From an uncultured Eubacteriales bacterium (GTDB taxonomy: Bacteria > Bacillota > Clostridia > Christensenellales > Aristaeellaceae), in the NCBI GenBank assembly GCA_902795275.1, contig CADBKQ010000004.1:235246-299245 (forward strand): DNA of 64,000 nt, in the 5' to 3' direction. The number at the start of each line of letters is the position of its first letter. Position 1 is the first letter of the stretch. The translations under genes were made by a program, and so were the position numbers. The notes beneath the pieces were generated by a model. That model searched no databases. It was not told where the DNA came from and saw only the letters and a program-made list of their open reading frames with translations. This document shows positions 44,293 through 53,304 of this stretch, piece after piece.

Positions 44293-44391
44293 GGGAATAG
44301 GGAATAGGGATTAGGGATTAGTGAAGATCGTGTGCGATACAATTGGAAGCAAACGAAAGAATAAAACAAAATGACTAATCCCTAATCCCTC
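44293..44391. repeat. Heptad inverted-repeat element G (GGGATTA family)
   Basis: Left array GGGAATA, GGGAATA, GGGATTA, GGGATTA (44293-44320). Right array TAATCCC, TAATCCC (44376-44389). The spacer is about 55 bases. It lies between the convergent aldo/keto reductase and trkH genes. Confidence 0.85.
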
Positions 44392-44410
44392 CTGTATTTT
44401 TCCGTTGTCG

Positions 44411-45856
44411 TCAGTTTTTCCGCCACACATGGGGGGCGAAGAGCAGCAGGATGGGGTAGATTTCCAGTCGGCCCGCCAGCATCAGGAAAGACAAAAGCAG
44501 CTTGGCGGCGGGGGAGAAGGCGGCGAAGTTTTCCGTCGGCCCGACGCCGTTCAGGCCGGGGCCTACGTTGGACAGAGTGGTGAGCACGGCGGTGAAGGCC
44601 GTGACAAAATCCGACGATTCCAGGGAAACAAGCAGCGTACCGCTGATAGCCAGCGCCACCCACAGCGACAGGTACACGCCCACCTGGGCCAGCGTGCTTT
44701 CCTGCACCGCTTTGCCCTCCAGCCGCACCACGGCCACCTTGCGGGGCTGGATGGTGTGCTCCAGGTCGCGGTAGGCGGACTTGCTCAGCAGCAGCACGCG
44801 GCTGGTCTTGATGCCGCCCGCCGTGGAACCGGCGCACGCGCCCATGCACATGAGCAGCAGCAGCAGCGCCCGGGCGAACAGGGGCCACAGGTTAAAGTCC
44901 GTGGTGCCGAACCCGGTGGTGGAAATGATGGAGGTCACCTGGAAGAAAGCGTAGCGCAGCGCGGTAAAGAAAGCGCCGTACTGGGGCAGGATGCTGACCG
45001 TGACCAGCAAAGTGCTGACCAGCACGATGGACAGGTAAATCCACATTTCCTCGCTTTGCAGGATGGGTTCCTTTTCCTTGCGCACCAGATGGAAATATAC
45101 GGCGAAGTTGATGCCAAACAGCATCATGAACACGCCGATGATCCACTCGATCAGGGGATTGTGGAACGCGCCGACGCTGGCGTTGTAGTTGGAAAACCCG
45201 CCGGTGCCCGCGGTGCCGAAGGTGTGGATCAGGGCGTCGTACAGGTTCATGCCCGCCAGCAGCAGGCAGGCCGTTTCGATCAGGGACAGGCCGAAATACA
45301 GGGCGTACAGCATCTTGGCGGTATCGCCCATTTTGGGCAGCAGCTTGGAAAAGGTGGGGCCGGGGCTTTCGGCGCGGGCCAGATGGGAGGTGCGGCCCGA
45401 CAGCTTGGGCAGCACCGCCAGGGTGAACACCAGTACGCCCATGCCGCCGATCCAGTGGGTGAAGGAACGCCAAAACAGCACGCCTTTGGGCAGATGCTCG
45501 ATCTCCCTCAGGATGGTGGAGCCGGTGGTGGTAAAGCCGCTGACGGCCTCAAAGTAAGCGTCCACCACATGGGGGATGGCCCCGGAAAGCACGAAGGGCA
45601 GGGCCCCGAAAAAGGACAGGATCACCCAGCTCAGCCCCGCCACCGCCATGCCGTCCCGAGCCGTCAGATCGTCCCGCTCAGGCTTGAGCAGGAAGGAAAG
45701 CAGCACGCCGATCGTGGCCGTGATGGCGATGGCTTCCAGGAACGCCAGCGTGTCTCCCTGGCGAAAAATCAGCGATACGGCCAGGGAGGGCAGCATCAGC
45801 GCCGCTTCCATCAGCAGCAGCCTGCCCATCAGCCGGAACACCAGCTTGTAATTCAA
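44411..45856 (-). CDS. trkH: Trk/Ktr-type potassium uptake channel protein TrkH
   Basis: Membrane potassium transporter of 481 residues with the four-fold M1-P-M2 plan. The four selectivity loops are seen in order: SGFTTTGST, GTAGTGGFSNY, STTGFGTTDF, TLSNVGPGLN. About ten hydrophobic helices. It would be gated by the TrkA protein encoded at 50575-51936. Between the two Trk genes lie two c-di-GMP genes on the same strand. It has its own promoter. Confidence 0.94.
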   Translation of the reverse strand: MNYKLVFRLMGRLLLMEAALMLPSLAVSLIFRQGDTLAFLEAIAITATIGVLLSFLLKPERDDLTARDGMAVAGLSWVILSFFGALPFVLSGAIPHVVDAYFEAVSGFTTTGSTILREIEHLPKGVLFWRSFTHWIGGMGVLVFTLAVLPKLSGRTSHLARAESPGPTFSKLLPKMGDTAKMLYALYFGLSLIETACLLLAGMNLYDALIHTFGTAGTGGFSNYNASVGAFHNPLIEWIIGVFMMLFGINFAVYFHLVRKEKEPILQSEEMWIYLSIVLVSTLLVTVSILPQYGAFFTALRYAFFQVTSIISTTGFGTTDFNLWPLFARALLLLLMCMGACAGSTAGGIKTSRVLLLSKSAYRDLEHTIQPRKVAVVRLEGKAVQESTLAQVGVYLSLWVALAISGTLLVSLESSDFVTAFTAVLTTLSNVGPGLNGVGPTENFAAFSPAAKLLLSFLMLAGRLEIYPILLLFAPHVWRKN

Positions 45857-45981
45857 AGGGGAAATACCTTCTTTCGATGGAGATTAAGGAAAGCGGTAAG
45901 GCCGAAGCGCCCGGAAAACCCACCCTTGCTCAAGGGTTCGATTTGCCGGATCGGCCGGCAGTACCGTGGTGCTTGCTGATT

Positions 45982-46010
45982 ATTATATCATGAACAGCGG
46001 AAATTGTCAT
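45982..46010 (-). promoter_or_regulatory. Promoter of trkH
   Basis: On the minus strand, ATGACA (46010-46005), 17 bases, TATAAT (45987-45982). The rest of 45857-46151 shows no gene. Confidence 0.6.
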
Positions 46011-46151
46011 GCACAATCTTCTTCATCCAAGGAGAAGGCGCTTGAATTTCGCAGGGAGGGGTTTACTGAAATGTGATAAAGGCCATTCTTCTTCGTGCCA
46101 AAGCAGAGTACCGCTGAACTTCTTCTTCATTTCAGATCGTGTGAACACGCC

Positions 46152-48287
46152 CTAATTCCGTTTTTTCTTTCCTTCCCGTTTATTCTCATACATCAGCTTA
46201 TCCGCGCGCCGGACCGTATCCGACACGGAATGGTCGTTTTCCGGATCGTACACGGCAATGCCCATCGCAATATGCACTTCTTCCCATTGATTCTCCGCGG
46301 CAGCGCATATTTCTTCCTGCATCGCGCTGAACTTTTCGATCAGGTCTTCCCGATTCTGGAAATCATCGTTCTGGAGAATGACGGCGAATTCATCCCCGCC
46401 AATCCTGAAAACAGGACTGTGCTGGAAAACGCGGCATATCAGACGGCTGGCGGTTTTCAGATAGATATTTCCCTTGTCGTGGCCGCTCTGGTCGTTGATT
46501 GTTTTCAGATTGTCACAGTCAAACACGCCGATGCCATACGCAATCTGGCTTTCCTGGGCCAGCTTGTCCTGGAGGGTTTGGATATACTCGTCAAAAGCGC
46601 CTTTATTGCGCACGGATGTCAGCGCATCGACGAATACGCGCTTGTTCAGGTCGCTGACCAGATGCTCCTCCTCCAGGACTTTTTTCTCGGCCTGGATACT
46701 CCGCAGGAGAAGGATTAAAATGATCAGCAGCACCAGGGCAATCGCCGCCATGACGATGAACAGGTTATCCTTGATCAGATCGGTGAAATTTGTCTTCACA
46801 TCCTCGGTGGAATAATATGTCAGGGCCGTGTGAATGGTGGCGTCAGGCACCGCGCCATTCACCCTTGTGAGGATCGAATACAATTCGGTATCGCCTTCGC
46901 GCAGGGCGAAATAGTAGTCCATATCCACACCGGTATACACCGTCGCCAGATGCAGCTTTTCGCACTGCTTGGATATGTTGTTGAAGCGGTAGTTGCTGAT
47001 GATCACGCAGTCTGCTTCCCCGGCCGCGACCGCCTCCAGGCCGGTGGGCGTGTCCTTGAAATACGCTCTCTTCCAGCTGGGAAAATGATCGGACAGCCAC
47101 ATATCATAATTCGTGTTGCCCTGATTGACAGCCACGGTGATGGATGCTTTCCTGATAAACTCCTTCTGTTCTGACGCCCGGACCACCGCATCCATCTCTG
47201 TGCGCATCAGCGCGGGCGTCATCACAACGCCCAGCATCTCGGCGTCGTAGTTCGTCAGATTAGCGGGAAAAACGCAGTCAATTTCGTCGTTCTTCAGCGC
47301 TTCGATTGCCGCCGCTGCCGTAGGATACGCGGTGGCTGTGAAATTCAGACGGGCGTTTTCCAGGACGGTGGAGGCGGACTCCAGATAGTCTTTCAGCGCG
47401 CCGATCAAGGCGCCGGTTTCATCCTGCGCGCAGAAAGCCAGGTAGTTGTCCTGATAGCCCACTCTGATCGTGCCGTGATTGAGAAGCCAGGCTTTTTCCT
47501 GGGAATCGAGGAATAAATGGGTTTCTCCGCCGCTCAGGTATTGTTCATGCAGTTCCTGGTTATAGTAGATGTTTTCGTCCTGTATCCGGTTCATGGCGGC
47601 GTTCAATTCGCTCAGCAGGTCGGGACGGTTTTTATTCACGGCGAAGAAGAAATCGGAAGCCCCGATTTTGCAGATGGGCACGGCGGTGTCGGGATTTCCA
47701 AATATATCCATTGAAACAAAGGCGTCCAGCTGCGTTCCCAGAAGCCGAAGGGACTCTTCTTCCGTGCTTGTCAATTCGATCAGTTCCGCCTGTACGCCGT
47801 GCATCCTGGCCCATTCAAGAAACAAATCCTTCTGGATGCTGCTTTTTGCGACGCCCACTTTCTTTCCGTTCAGCGAAGCGTAATCGTCCTGTATGATCTC
47901 TTTGTTATCGGGGGCGGCAAAAACATAGTATACCTCCGTCCCCATGGGAAGCGATGGATACAGCAGATATTGCGTGCGTTCCTCCGTATAGGACACGTCG
48001 CTCAGCAGGTCGATTTCTCCGTCTTTCAGCATTTGCAGCAGTTCAGACCAGCTGCCCTTGACGTACTCATAATCCCATCCGGTATATGCGGCGACCTTCC
48101 GCTGGTAATCGTAAGAATAGCCAGACCATCTGCCATATTGATCCGTGATAAAATACGGAACCTCATGCCAGCCGACGCGGACCGTTCTTCGTTCGTTCTG
48201 GGCCGCTCCGCTTCCCGGAAGCATGAGAGCGGCAAGAAGCGATACGGAAAGCAGGATTCCTAAAATCCGACGCTTTGTCAGTTTCAT
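46152..48287 (-). CDS. Membrane diguanylate cyclase with two extracellular amino-acid-binding-type domains
   Basis: 711 residues. Signal/TM segment 1-28. Two tandem SBP_bac_3-type domains outside the membrane: about 35-255 (TVRVGWHEVPYFITDQ..) and about 270-495 (TIRVGYQDNYLAFCAQ..). TM helix about 520-540 (FIVMAAIALVLLIILILLL). C-terminal GGDEF (about 565-711) with the intact motif FRIGGDEFAVIL, so it should make c-di-GMP. The inhibitory RxxD site is not seen. The pair of binding domains suggests it senses a small ligand. It lies directly downstream of the EAL phosphodiesterase gene. Confidence 0.92.
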   Translation of the reverse strand: MKLTKRRILGILLSVSLLAALMLPGSGAAQNERRTVRVGWHEVPYFITDQYGRWSGYSYDYQRKVAAYTGWDYEYVKGSWSELLQMLKDGEIDLLSDVSYTEERTQYLLYPSLPMGTEVYYVFAAPDNKEIIQDDYASLNGKKVGVAKSSIQKDLFLEWARMHGVQAELIELTSTEEESLRLLGTQLDAFVSMDIFGNPDTAVPICKIGASDFFFAVNKNRPDLLSELNAAMNRIQDENIYYNQELHEQYLSGGETHLFLDSQEKAWLLNHGTIRVGYQDNYLAFCAQDETGALIGALKDYLESASTVLENARLNFTATAYPTAAAAIEALKNDEIDCVFPANLTNYDAEMLGVVMTPALMRTEMDAVVRASEQKEFIRKASITVAVNQGNTNYDMWLSDHFPSWKRAYFKDTPTGLEAVAAGEADCVIISNYRFNNISKQCEKLHLATVYTGVDMDYYFALREGDTELYSILTRVNGAVPDATIHTALTYYSTEDVKTNFTDLIKDNLFIVMAAIALVLLIILILLLRSIQAEKKVLEEEHLVSDLNKRVFVDALTSVRNKGAFDEYIQTLQDKLAQESQIAYGIGVFDCDNLKTINDQSGHDKGNIYLKTASRLICRVFQHSPVFRIGGDEFAVILQNDDFQNREDLIEKFSAMQEEICAAAENQWEEVHIAMGIAVYDPENDHSVSDTVRRADKLMYENKREGKKKRN

Positions 48288-48430
48288 CTTTTTATCCCCC
48301 TCGAGTCCCCTTGTTTTTTTCTTCCGTGTTCCCCTAATGCGCAGCGCTGCCTCGCCTCTTTAAATGGAGCAATTCGCCGGATGACGTGCGGCGGCTCGCC
48401 CTTCGTCACTGCGCTGTCGGATGGCACCTG

Positions 48431-50317
48431 TCACAGAAAAGCTGTCAACTGTTCAATCGGCACGGGCTTTGAATACTTGAAGCCCTGCAAATACGAAGCG
48501 GACATTTCCCGGCAGCGCTTTTCGTCGCCGTTATTCTCCACGCCCTCATACAGCACGGAATAGTCCATATCCTCAAACATGTGGGCCAGGTTCTCCACGA
48601 TCTGTTCAGACCGCTGATCCGTTCCGCTGGCGATCACAAGCGACCGGTCAAACTTGATAATATCGAAGGGCAGGGACATGATTCTTTCCATATTGGAATA
48701 GCCGGTGCCAAAATCGTCCAGATAGAATTTGATGCCGGTTTCTTTTAAGTCCCCGATCTTCTGCTTCATCAGCATGAAATTCCCTTCGTTCTGGGATTCG
48801 GTAAGCTCCAGGGCAATCTTGTCGCCGGAAATGCCGCTTTTGTTGATGATGTTGATGATGTCCCCGCGGAAATGCTCATCCTTCAATTCGGGCACGGAGA
48901 TATTGACGGAGATGCGGTTGATTTCATATCCCGCGTCGGAGAAATGGCGGATGGCGTCGCAGGTCTTGTGGAGAATGATTTCCGTCAGGATATGGATATA
49001 GCCCTCCTCCTCCGCCAGATGGATGAACTGATCGGGGAAAACAATCCCGATTTCCTCCAGATTCAGCCGCATCAGCGCTTCCGCCGTGTCGTACTTTCCT
49101 GTTTTGACATTCAGCACCGGCTGGCAGCAGACGAGTACACGCGGATCGTCCAGATTCCCCTGACGGTAAATATCCGCCAGTTCCTTCAGAATATCCTCGC
49201 TGCGATTGAATTCCTCCACATCTTCCGCGTCTGCTCTGTGAATCGTGCATACCGGCATCTTCCGATGGATGTTCCGGATATAGCTGATATATTCGTTCAT
49301 TTCGCTGATCTGATTCACGGACTCGCCGATCACCATTTTATAATCGTACCGGTATTTTTCGTAGAGCGGATGAAACGCTTCCAGGATACTTTTGACCCTT
49401 TTCTCATAATCCTTATATTGCTTTTTCAGAATGAAAAAAACCACATGCCCGTTGCCGATTTTGAACAGTCTGCCGCTTCTGGCGCACTGATAGATGACCT
49501 GCCTGATACTGACCTGCATATCGTGAGGGAGTTCCTTTCCTTCCTCGTCCAGTTCTTTCATATACAGGCTCATAAAAACGAAGTCCCGCTTTTTCGCATA
49601 ACAGTATGCCACGTAATCCTGCATGGCCTTCTCGTCATTCGCGCCCAGCAAAGCGTCATACGGATTGGAATGCAGCACATACATCATGGCAATCACAGGC
49701 AAAAGCTGGCTGGAAACCGTAAAGGAGGACTGATTGCTGAAGCCCTGGGCGACCAGCACCGCAATCGAAATAGCGACCGTACCATAGAAACCGAGCATGA
49801 CGCGGTGGAAAAGCAGCCTCCGCACGCGGGCGAGAAGGATGACGCAAAGGATCGTATACCCCAAATAGGCGTAAATAAAAATGCCGCGCCGGTCAAAGCT
49901 GATCCCGGTATCATCAACCGCGAAGGTGATCCCCTGCGCTGTCGTGATAATATCCGCCGCTATGGCGACGGCGAAAACCAGGTTGGCGGCAAAGAGGAAC
50001 CATTTCTGCTTTTCGTAGCGGGTCACGTCGCATATGTAAGCGATATAGTACACGAAAACCAGCAGCAGCATGACGTGGTGAATACATCGCATCCAGTTTG
50101 CCAGCAGCTGACGGCCCGGCATGGCGGCCAGGAAATAAAACATCATGTCCGTCCATGCAGCGGCAAGCACCAGGGCAACGATGGTCAGAAACAGCTTGAA
50201 GCTCCTCGTCCGGCTGATGTTGGAAAAGTATACCAGAACCATCATAACAAGGCAAATCGCCGAAACGACGATGTCCGCCGCCGGCGAATAGTTGGAGAAT
50301 CTGATAAACTGCGTCAT
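48431..50317 (-). CDS. Multi-span membrane EAL-domain c-di-GMP phosphodiesterase
   Basis: 628 residues. The N terminus has about seven hydrophobic helices (to about 225). A middle part (about 240-380) is like a degenerate GGDEF fold with no signature. The EAL domain (about 395-628) keeps the catalytic set: AEALMRL, NISVPEL, LELTESQ, YLDDFGTGYS, IIKFD, YEGVEN and LQGFKYSKP. Predicted to hydrolyse c-di-GMP. It is followed by the diguanylate cyclase gene, giving an opposing pair. Confidence 0.9.
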   Translation of the reverse strand: MTQFIRFSNYSPAADIVVSAICLVMMVLVYFSNISRTRSFKLFLTIVALVLAAAWTDMMFYFLAAMPGRQLLANWMRCIHHVMLLLVFVYYIAYICDVTRYEKQKWFLFAANLVFAVAIAADIITTAQGITFAVDDTGISFDRRGIFIYAYLGYTILCVILLARVRRLLFHRVMLGFYGTVAISIAVLVAQGFSNQSSFTVSSQLLPVIAMMYVLHSNPYDALLGANDEKAMQDYVAYCYAKKRDFVFMSLYMKELDEEGKELPHDMQVSIRQVIYQCARSGRLFKIGNGHVVFFILKKQYKDYEKRVKSILEAFHPLYEKYRYDYKMVIGESVNQISEMNEYISYIRNIHRKMPVCTIHRADAEDVEEFNRSEDILKELADIYRQGNLDDPRVLVCCQPVLNVKTGKYDTAEALMRLNLEEIGIVFPDQFIHLAEEEGYIHILTEIILHKTCDAIRHFSDAGYEINRISVNISVPELKDEHFRGDIINIINKSGISGDKIALELTESQNEGNFMLMKQKIGDLKETGIKFYLDDFGTGYSNMERIMSLPFDIIKFDRSLVIASGTDQRSEQIVENLAHMFEDMDYSVLYEGVENNGDEKRCREMSASYLQGFKYSKPVPIEQLTAFL

Positions 50318-50407
50318 AGTGCCGCCTTATCCATCATCGAAGTACAGCGCCCGTTCAGAATGACCGGCATTCCAAATGTATTCTTTGGACGTATTTTTTT
50401 CCAATAC

Positions 50408-50436
50408 ATTATACAGGAAAAAAGGGCGAAGGACAA
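50408..50436 (-). promoter_or_regulatory. Promoter of the EAL gene
   Basis: On the minus strand, TTGTCC (50436-50431), 17 bases, TATAAT (50413-50408). Confidence 0.6.
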
Positions 50437-50440
50437 GACC

Positions 50441-50481
50441 AAAAATAGAAAAAGAGCCGGGGAAAAGCAACGCTTCCCGGC
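50441..50481 (-). terminator. Terminator after trkA
   Basis: Stem GCCGGGA/TCCCGGC (50457-50481), then on the minus strand TCTTTTTCTATTTTT. It separates trkA from the EAL gene. Confidence 0.7.
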
Positions 50482-50574
50482 GATAGCACCTCAATGCTCA
50501 AATCGCTCCGTTCCGGGCGGGATGATAACGAAGGGGGCAACGGCAGATCCATGTTCCACGCCCCTTTATTTCGC

Positions 50575-51936
50575 TCACCTGAACACCTGTCCCAGCGCGC
50601 TCAAACCCGCCTTGCGGCTGATTACCACCACGTAGTCGCCCACCTCGATGGTGTCGTTACCGAAAGGCACCTTCACCAGGCCCTCCCGCACGATCACGGC
50701 GATCAGGGCGTCAGGGATGATTTTCAAATCCTTCAGCGGCACATGGATGTATTTGTCTCCGGCCTGGGCGATAAATTCCAGTGCTTCGGCCTGGCCGTTC
50801 ATGAGCCGGTACATCCTCTCCACGGCGGCGTTGGCGCGGCTGGAGCGGGAGCGCACCACCCGCAGAATATCGTTGCAGGCGATGGCTTTGGTGCTGATGA
50901 TACTGTCCAGTCCCATGTTATGCATGATGCTGGAATACGTGTCCCGGCTGGACTTGACGATCACCTTTTTCACGCCCCGCTGGGCGGCGTAGAACCCGGC
51001 CATCAGGTTTTCCTCGTCCCGGTCGGAGAGGGTAATGAAGGCGTGGGTGTCGGCAAGTCCTTCGCTTTCCAGCAGTTCCTGGTCGGTGCCGTCGCCCTCA
51101 ATGATGGTGGCGCCGGGCAAGGCGTCGGCGAGCCTGCGGGCTTTGTCCTTTTTCACTTCGATCACGGATACCTTCATCTTCATCCGCACCAGCATAGACA
51201 CCAGGTAAAACGCGATTTTGCTGCCGCCCATCACCATGACGGAACGGATGGTGGACATGCCTTTGCCCAGGGCGGTGAAGAAGCGGGTGATGGTTTCCAC
51301 GTCGGACACCACGTGCACCCGGTCGCCGGGCTTGATGATGAAGTCGCCCTTGGGGATGATGATTTCGGTGCCCCGTTCCACGGCGCAGAACAGCACCTGG
51401 GGCAGCTGCCGGTTCTTTTTGTACATTTCCTTCATCGGAATCCCTACCACCGGGTCGCCTTCGGCAGCGCGGAAGTCCACCATTTCCACCCGGCCCCGGG
51501 CGAAGGTTTCAATACTGCCCGCGAAGGGGAAGCGCAGCATACGGCTGATTTCCCGGGCGGTGGCGCGCTCGGGGTTGATGGCATAGTCGATGGACAGCTC
51601 CTTTTGCAGGAAAGACAGGGTGTTCAAATATTCCGGGTCGCGGATGCGGGCGATGGTATACTGCGCGCCCAGGCGCTTGGCGGTCAGGCAGGCCAGCATG
51701 TTGACCTCGTCGCTCACGGTCGCGGCGATCACGATGTCCGTGTGCTGCACATCGGCTTCCTTCAGCGTGTTGGCGCTCACGCCGCTGCCGTGGATAAACA
51801 TGGCGTCCATGGTGTCCATGGATTTCTGCACCACGGTTTCGCTGCGGTCGATCATGGTCACGTTGTGGCCCTCGTCCACCAAATGATGGGCCAGGGAAAT
51901 GCCCAGCTTGCCCCCGCCGATGATGATAATCCGCAT
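50575..51936 (-). CDS. trkA: Trk potassium transport regulator TrkA
   Basis: Cytosolic gating ring of the potassium channel, 453 residues with two RCK units. RCK-N 1 begins MRIIIIGGGKLGISLAHHL and binds NAD(H). RCK-N 2 begins VMVMGGSKIAFYLVSML. Each is followed by an RCK-C domain (VVGIPMKEMY region; HVPLKDLKI region). Full length. GGAGGAACC precedes ATG 51936. It is separated from trkH by the two c-di-GMP genes. Confidence 0.94.
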   Translation of the reverse strand: MRIIIIGGGKLGISLAHHLVDEGHNVTMIDRSETVVQKSMDTMDAMFIHGSGVSANTLKEADVQHTDIVIAATVSDEVNMLACLTAKRLGAQYTIARIRDPEYLNTLSFLQKELSIDYAINPERATAREISRMLRFPFAGSIETFARGRVEMVDFRAAEGDPVVGIPMKEMYKKNRQLPQVLFCAVERGTEIIIPKGDFIIKPGDRVHVVSDVETITRFFTALGKGMSTIRSVMVMGGSKIAFYLVSMLVRMKMKVSVIEVKKDKARRLADALPGATIIEGDGTDQELLESEGLADTHAFITLSDRDEENLMAGFYAAQRGVKKVIVKSSRDTYSSIMHNMGLDSIISTKAIACNDILRVVRSRSSRANAAVERMYRLMNGQAEALEFIAQAGDKYIHVPLKDLKIIPDALIAVIVREGLVKVPFGNDTIEVGDYVVVISRKAGLSALGQVFR

Positions 51937-52091
51937 AGGTTCCTCCAGAATCGGTCAATCAATCATTCGTAAAACAATCGCCCGGCAGCCCTTTTGCGCC
52001 TGCCGGAACGGAAAGCGGCGCTTTCTTTTTTATTATATCAGGAACGGCGGCATTTGAAAAGGGATAAATGCGCTTCTTTTTGGAAGCAGGA

Positions 52092-52130
52092 AAAAACGCT
52101 TCTGAACCATGATGATCCAGAAGCGTTTTT
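52092..52130. terminator. Bidirectional terminator-like hairpin
   Basis: AAAAACGCTTCTG pairs with CAGAAGCGTTTTT across a 13-base loop. T-tracts flank it on both strands. Confidence 0.7.
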
Positions 52131-52152
52131 ATCTGTATCCGGCAAGCAGCCC

Positions 52153-52164
52153 TCATTCCCACTC
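52153..52164 (-). other. Possible attachment site derived from the guaA 3' end
   Basis: On the minus strand the sequence reads GAGTGGGAATGA, which encodes EWE-stop, the conserved C terminus of GMP synthase. The guaA 3' end is a well-known integration site of islands and conjugative elements. No guaA gene is present here, so this would be the duplicated far-end copy. Confidence 0.35.
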
Positions 52165-52220
52165 GCTCCTGGCAAAGCCATTTTAAGCGATTTTGTTAGG
52201 CTTATTTAGCTCCTATTATC

Positions 52221-52325
52221 CACATTCGTCATATTCCATCCTTTGGGATGGGCTATCCGACTTTGTGTTGCCAAAGTGTTGCCACGCTTGGCAACTATAG
52301 AATAGCAAATAGTGGAGCAAAAGTC
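52221..52325 (-). pseudogene. Possible C-terminal tail of a site-specific integrase
   Basis: A minus-strand frame ends ..AWQHFGNTKSDSPSQ..DECG then stop at about 52221. WQHFGNT-type endings are common in tyrosine integrases of Clostridial elements. Nothing upstream is recognisable, and the stop is about 60 bases from the attachment-like sequence. Weak evidence. Confidence 0.25.
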
Positions 52326-52376
52326 AAGCAAAAACGTTTGACTCACTCGACATTATCATTTAGCCAGTAGCTCAAC

Positions 52377-52423
52377 AAAAGAGTGCTTGCGCGACAAAGC
52401 ATCAGTGTTGCCGGCACTCTTTT
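52377..52423 (+). terminator. AAAAGAGTGC hairpin
   Basis: AAAAGAGTGC and GCACTCTTTT pair across about 27 bases, followed by ATTTC. No gene ends nearby on this strand, so it may belong to a lost gene or a small RNA. Confidence 0.4.
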
Positions 52424-52474
52424 ATTTCACTCAGAATTGATGTTTTTACGATTGGCAAGGCAGGAATATAAAAT

Positions 52475-52520
52475 GGCATCCTAAAACTCGCAGAGAGTGA
52501 GTCAGCAGGATGCCTTTTAT
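52475..52520 (-). terminator. Terminator of the TetR-led operon
   Basis: GGCATCCT pairs with AGGATGCC (52475-52514), with an inner ACTC/GAGT stem. On the minus strand ATTTTATA follows. It lies 26 bases after the cupin-protein stop. Confidence 0.65.
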
Positions 52521-52540
52521 ATTGCTCATTTGCGATGATA

Positions 52541-53284
52541 TTATTTCAGCTTTTCATATTGCTCATCATCTACTGGTTCCAGCCAATCAGCTCTTCCATC
52601 CTTACCAGGCACCTCAATGGCCAGATGCTGGAACCAGCTGTCTGCGGCAGCGCCATGCCAATGCTTGACACCCTCGGGAATATTCACTACATCACCGGGA
52701 TGAAGCTCACGGGCTTCTTTGCCCCATTCCTGATACCAGCCGCGGCCGCTGACACAGATGAGCATCTGGCCGCCGCCCTCGCTGGCGTGATGAATGTGCC
52801 AGTTGTTCCGGCAGCCAGGCTCAAAGGTAACATTGAAGACCGGTACCTGCTCAGTGGAAAGCGGAGCCAGATAGCTCTGACCGATGAAATACTGGCCATA
52901 AGGGTTCTTTTCACCCACCGGAAATGCCGACAGGTTGGAGGGTACACCGTCCAGCTCGCTTTCCTCATCGCCGTACACCTCCTGGATCAGCGGGAAGGTG
53001 CTCCAGGCCTTGGGCCAACCGCAGTAGAAGGCCAGATGAGTCACGAGCTCCACTGCTTCCTGCTTCGTGACGCCGTGATCCTTGCCAATGGCCAGATGCG
53101 CCTTCAGTTGCGGATACAATCCCGCGGAGAACAGGGCCGCGATGGTGATCATGCTGCGGTCGCGGGGAGAGAGCTCCTTCTCCCGCGCCCAGACCTCTCC
53201 GAAGAGCACGTCGTCGTTCAGCTCAGCGAATTTGGGGGCCAGCCTGCCAAGGTTGTCCCTTCCAGCAGTTTGCTTCTTTGCCAT
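52541..53284 (-). CDS. Carboxymuconolactone decarboxylase-cupin fusion protein
   Basis: 247 residues. N-terminal CMD/AhpD-like domain (about 10-105): ELSPRDRSMITIAALFSAG and the helix KQEAVELVTHLAFYCGWPKAWS. The AhpD-type CxxC pair is not evident, so peroxidase activity is doubtful. C-terminal cupin (about 135-240): NNWHIHHASEGGGQMLICVSGRGWYQE and PGDVVNIPEGVKHWHGA, with the metal-binding His/Glu set. Start 53284 after AAGGAG. Last gene of the operon. Probably a redox or electrophile-stress enzyme; substrate unknown. Confidence 0.85.
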   Translation of the reverse strand: MAKKQTAGRDNLGRLAPKFAELNDDVLFGEVWAREKELSPRDRSMITIAALFSAGLYPQLKAHLAIGKDHGVTKQEAVELVTHLAFYCGWPKAWSTFPLIQEVYGDEESELDGVPSNLSAFPVGEKNPYGQYFIGQSYLAPLSTEQVPVFNVTFEPGCRNNWHIHHASEGGGQMLICVSGRGWYQEWGKEARELHPGDVVNIPEGVKHWHGAAADSWFQHLAIEVPGKDGRADWLEPVDDEQYEKLK

Positions 53285-53304
53285 AATACAACGCTCCTTC
53301 TGGT

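Larger units (their letters stand above)
51937..52540. other. 600-base gene-free junction between trkA and the accessory region
   Basis: It holds, left to right, a CCGGCAG/CTGCCGG hairpin (about 51983-52008), the terminator at 52092, an attachment-like sequence at 52153, a possible integrase tail (52221-52325), and two further hairpins (52377, 52475). It is clearly richer in A+T than its surroundings. No full gene is seen. Confidence 0.5.

Noticed and set aside
52140..52330. AT-rich segment considered as tmRNA or tRNA end
   Set aside because: No acceptor stem, TPsiC arm or CCA-like end could be found; the protein-tail and guaA-end readings fit better.
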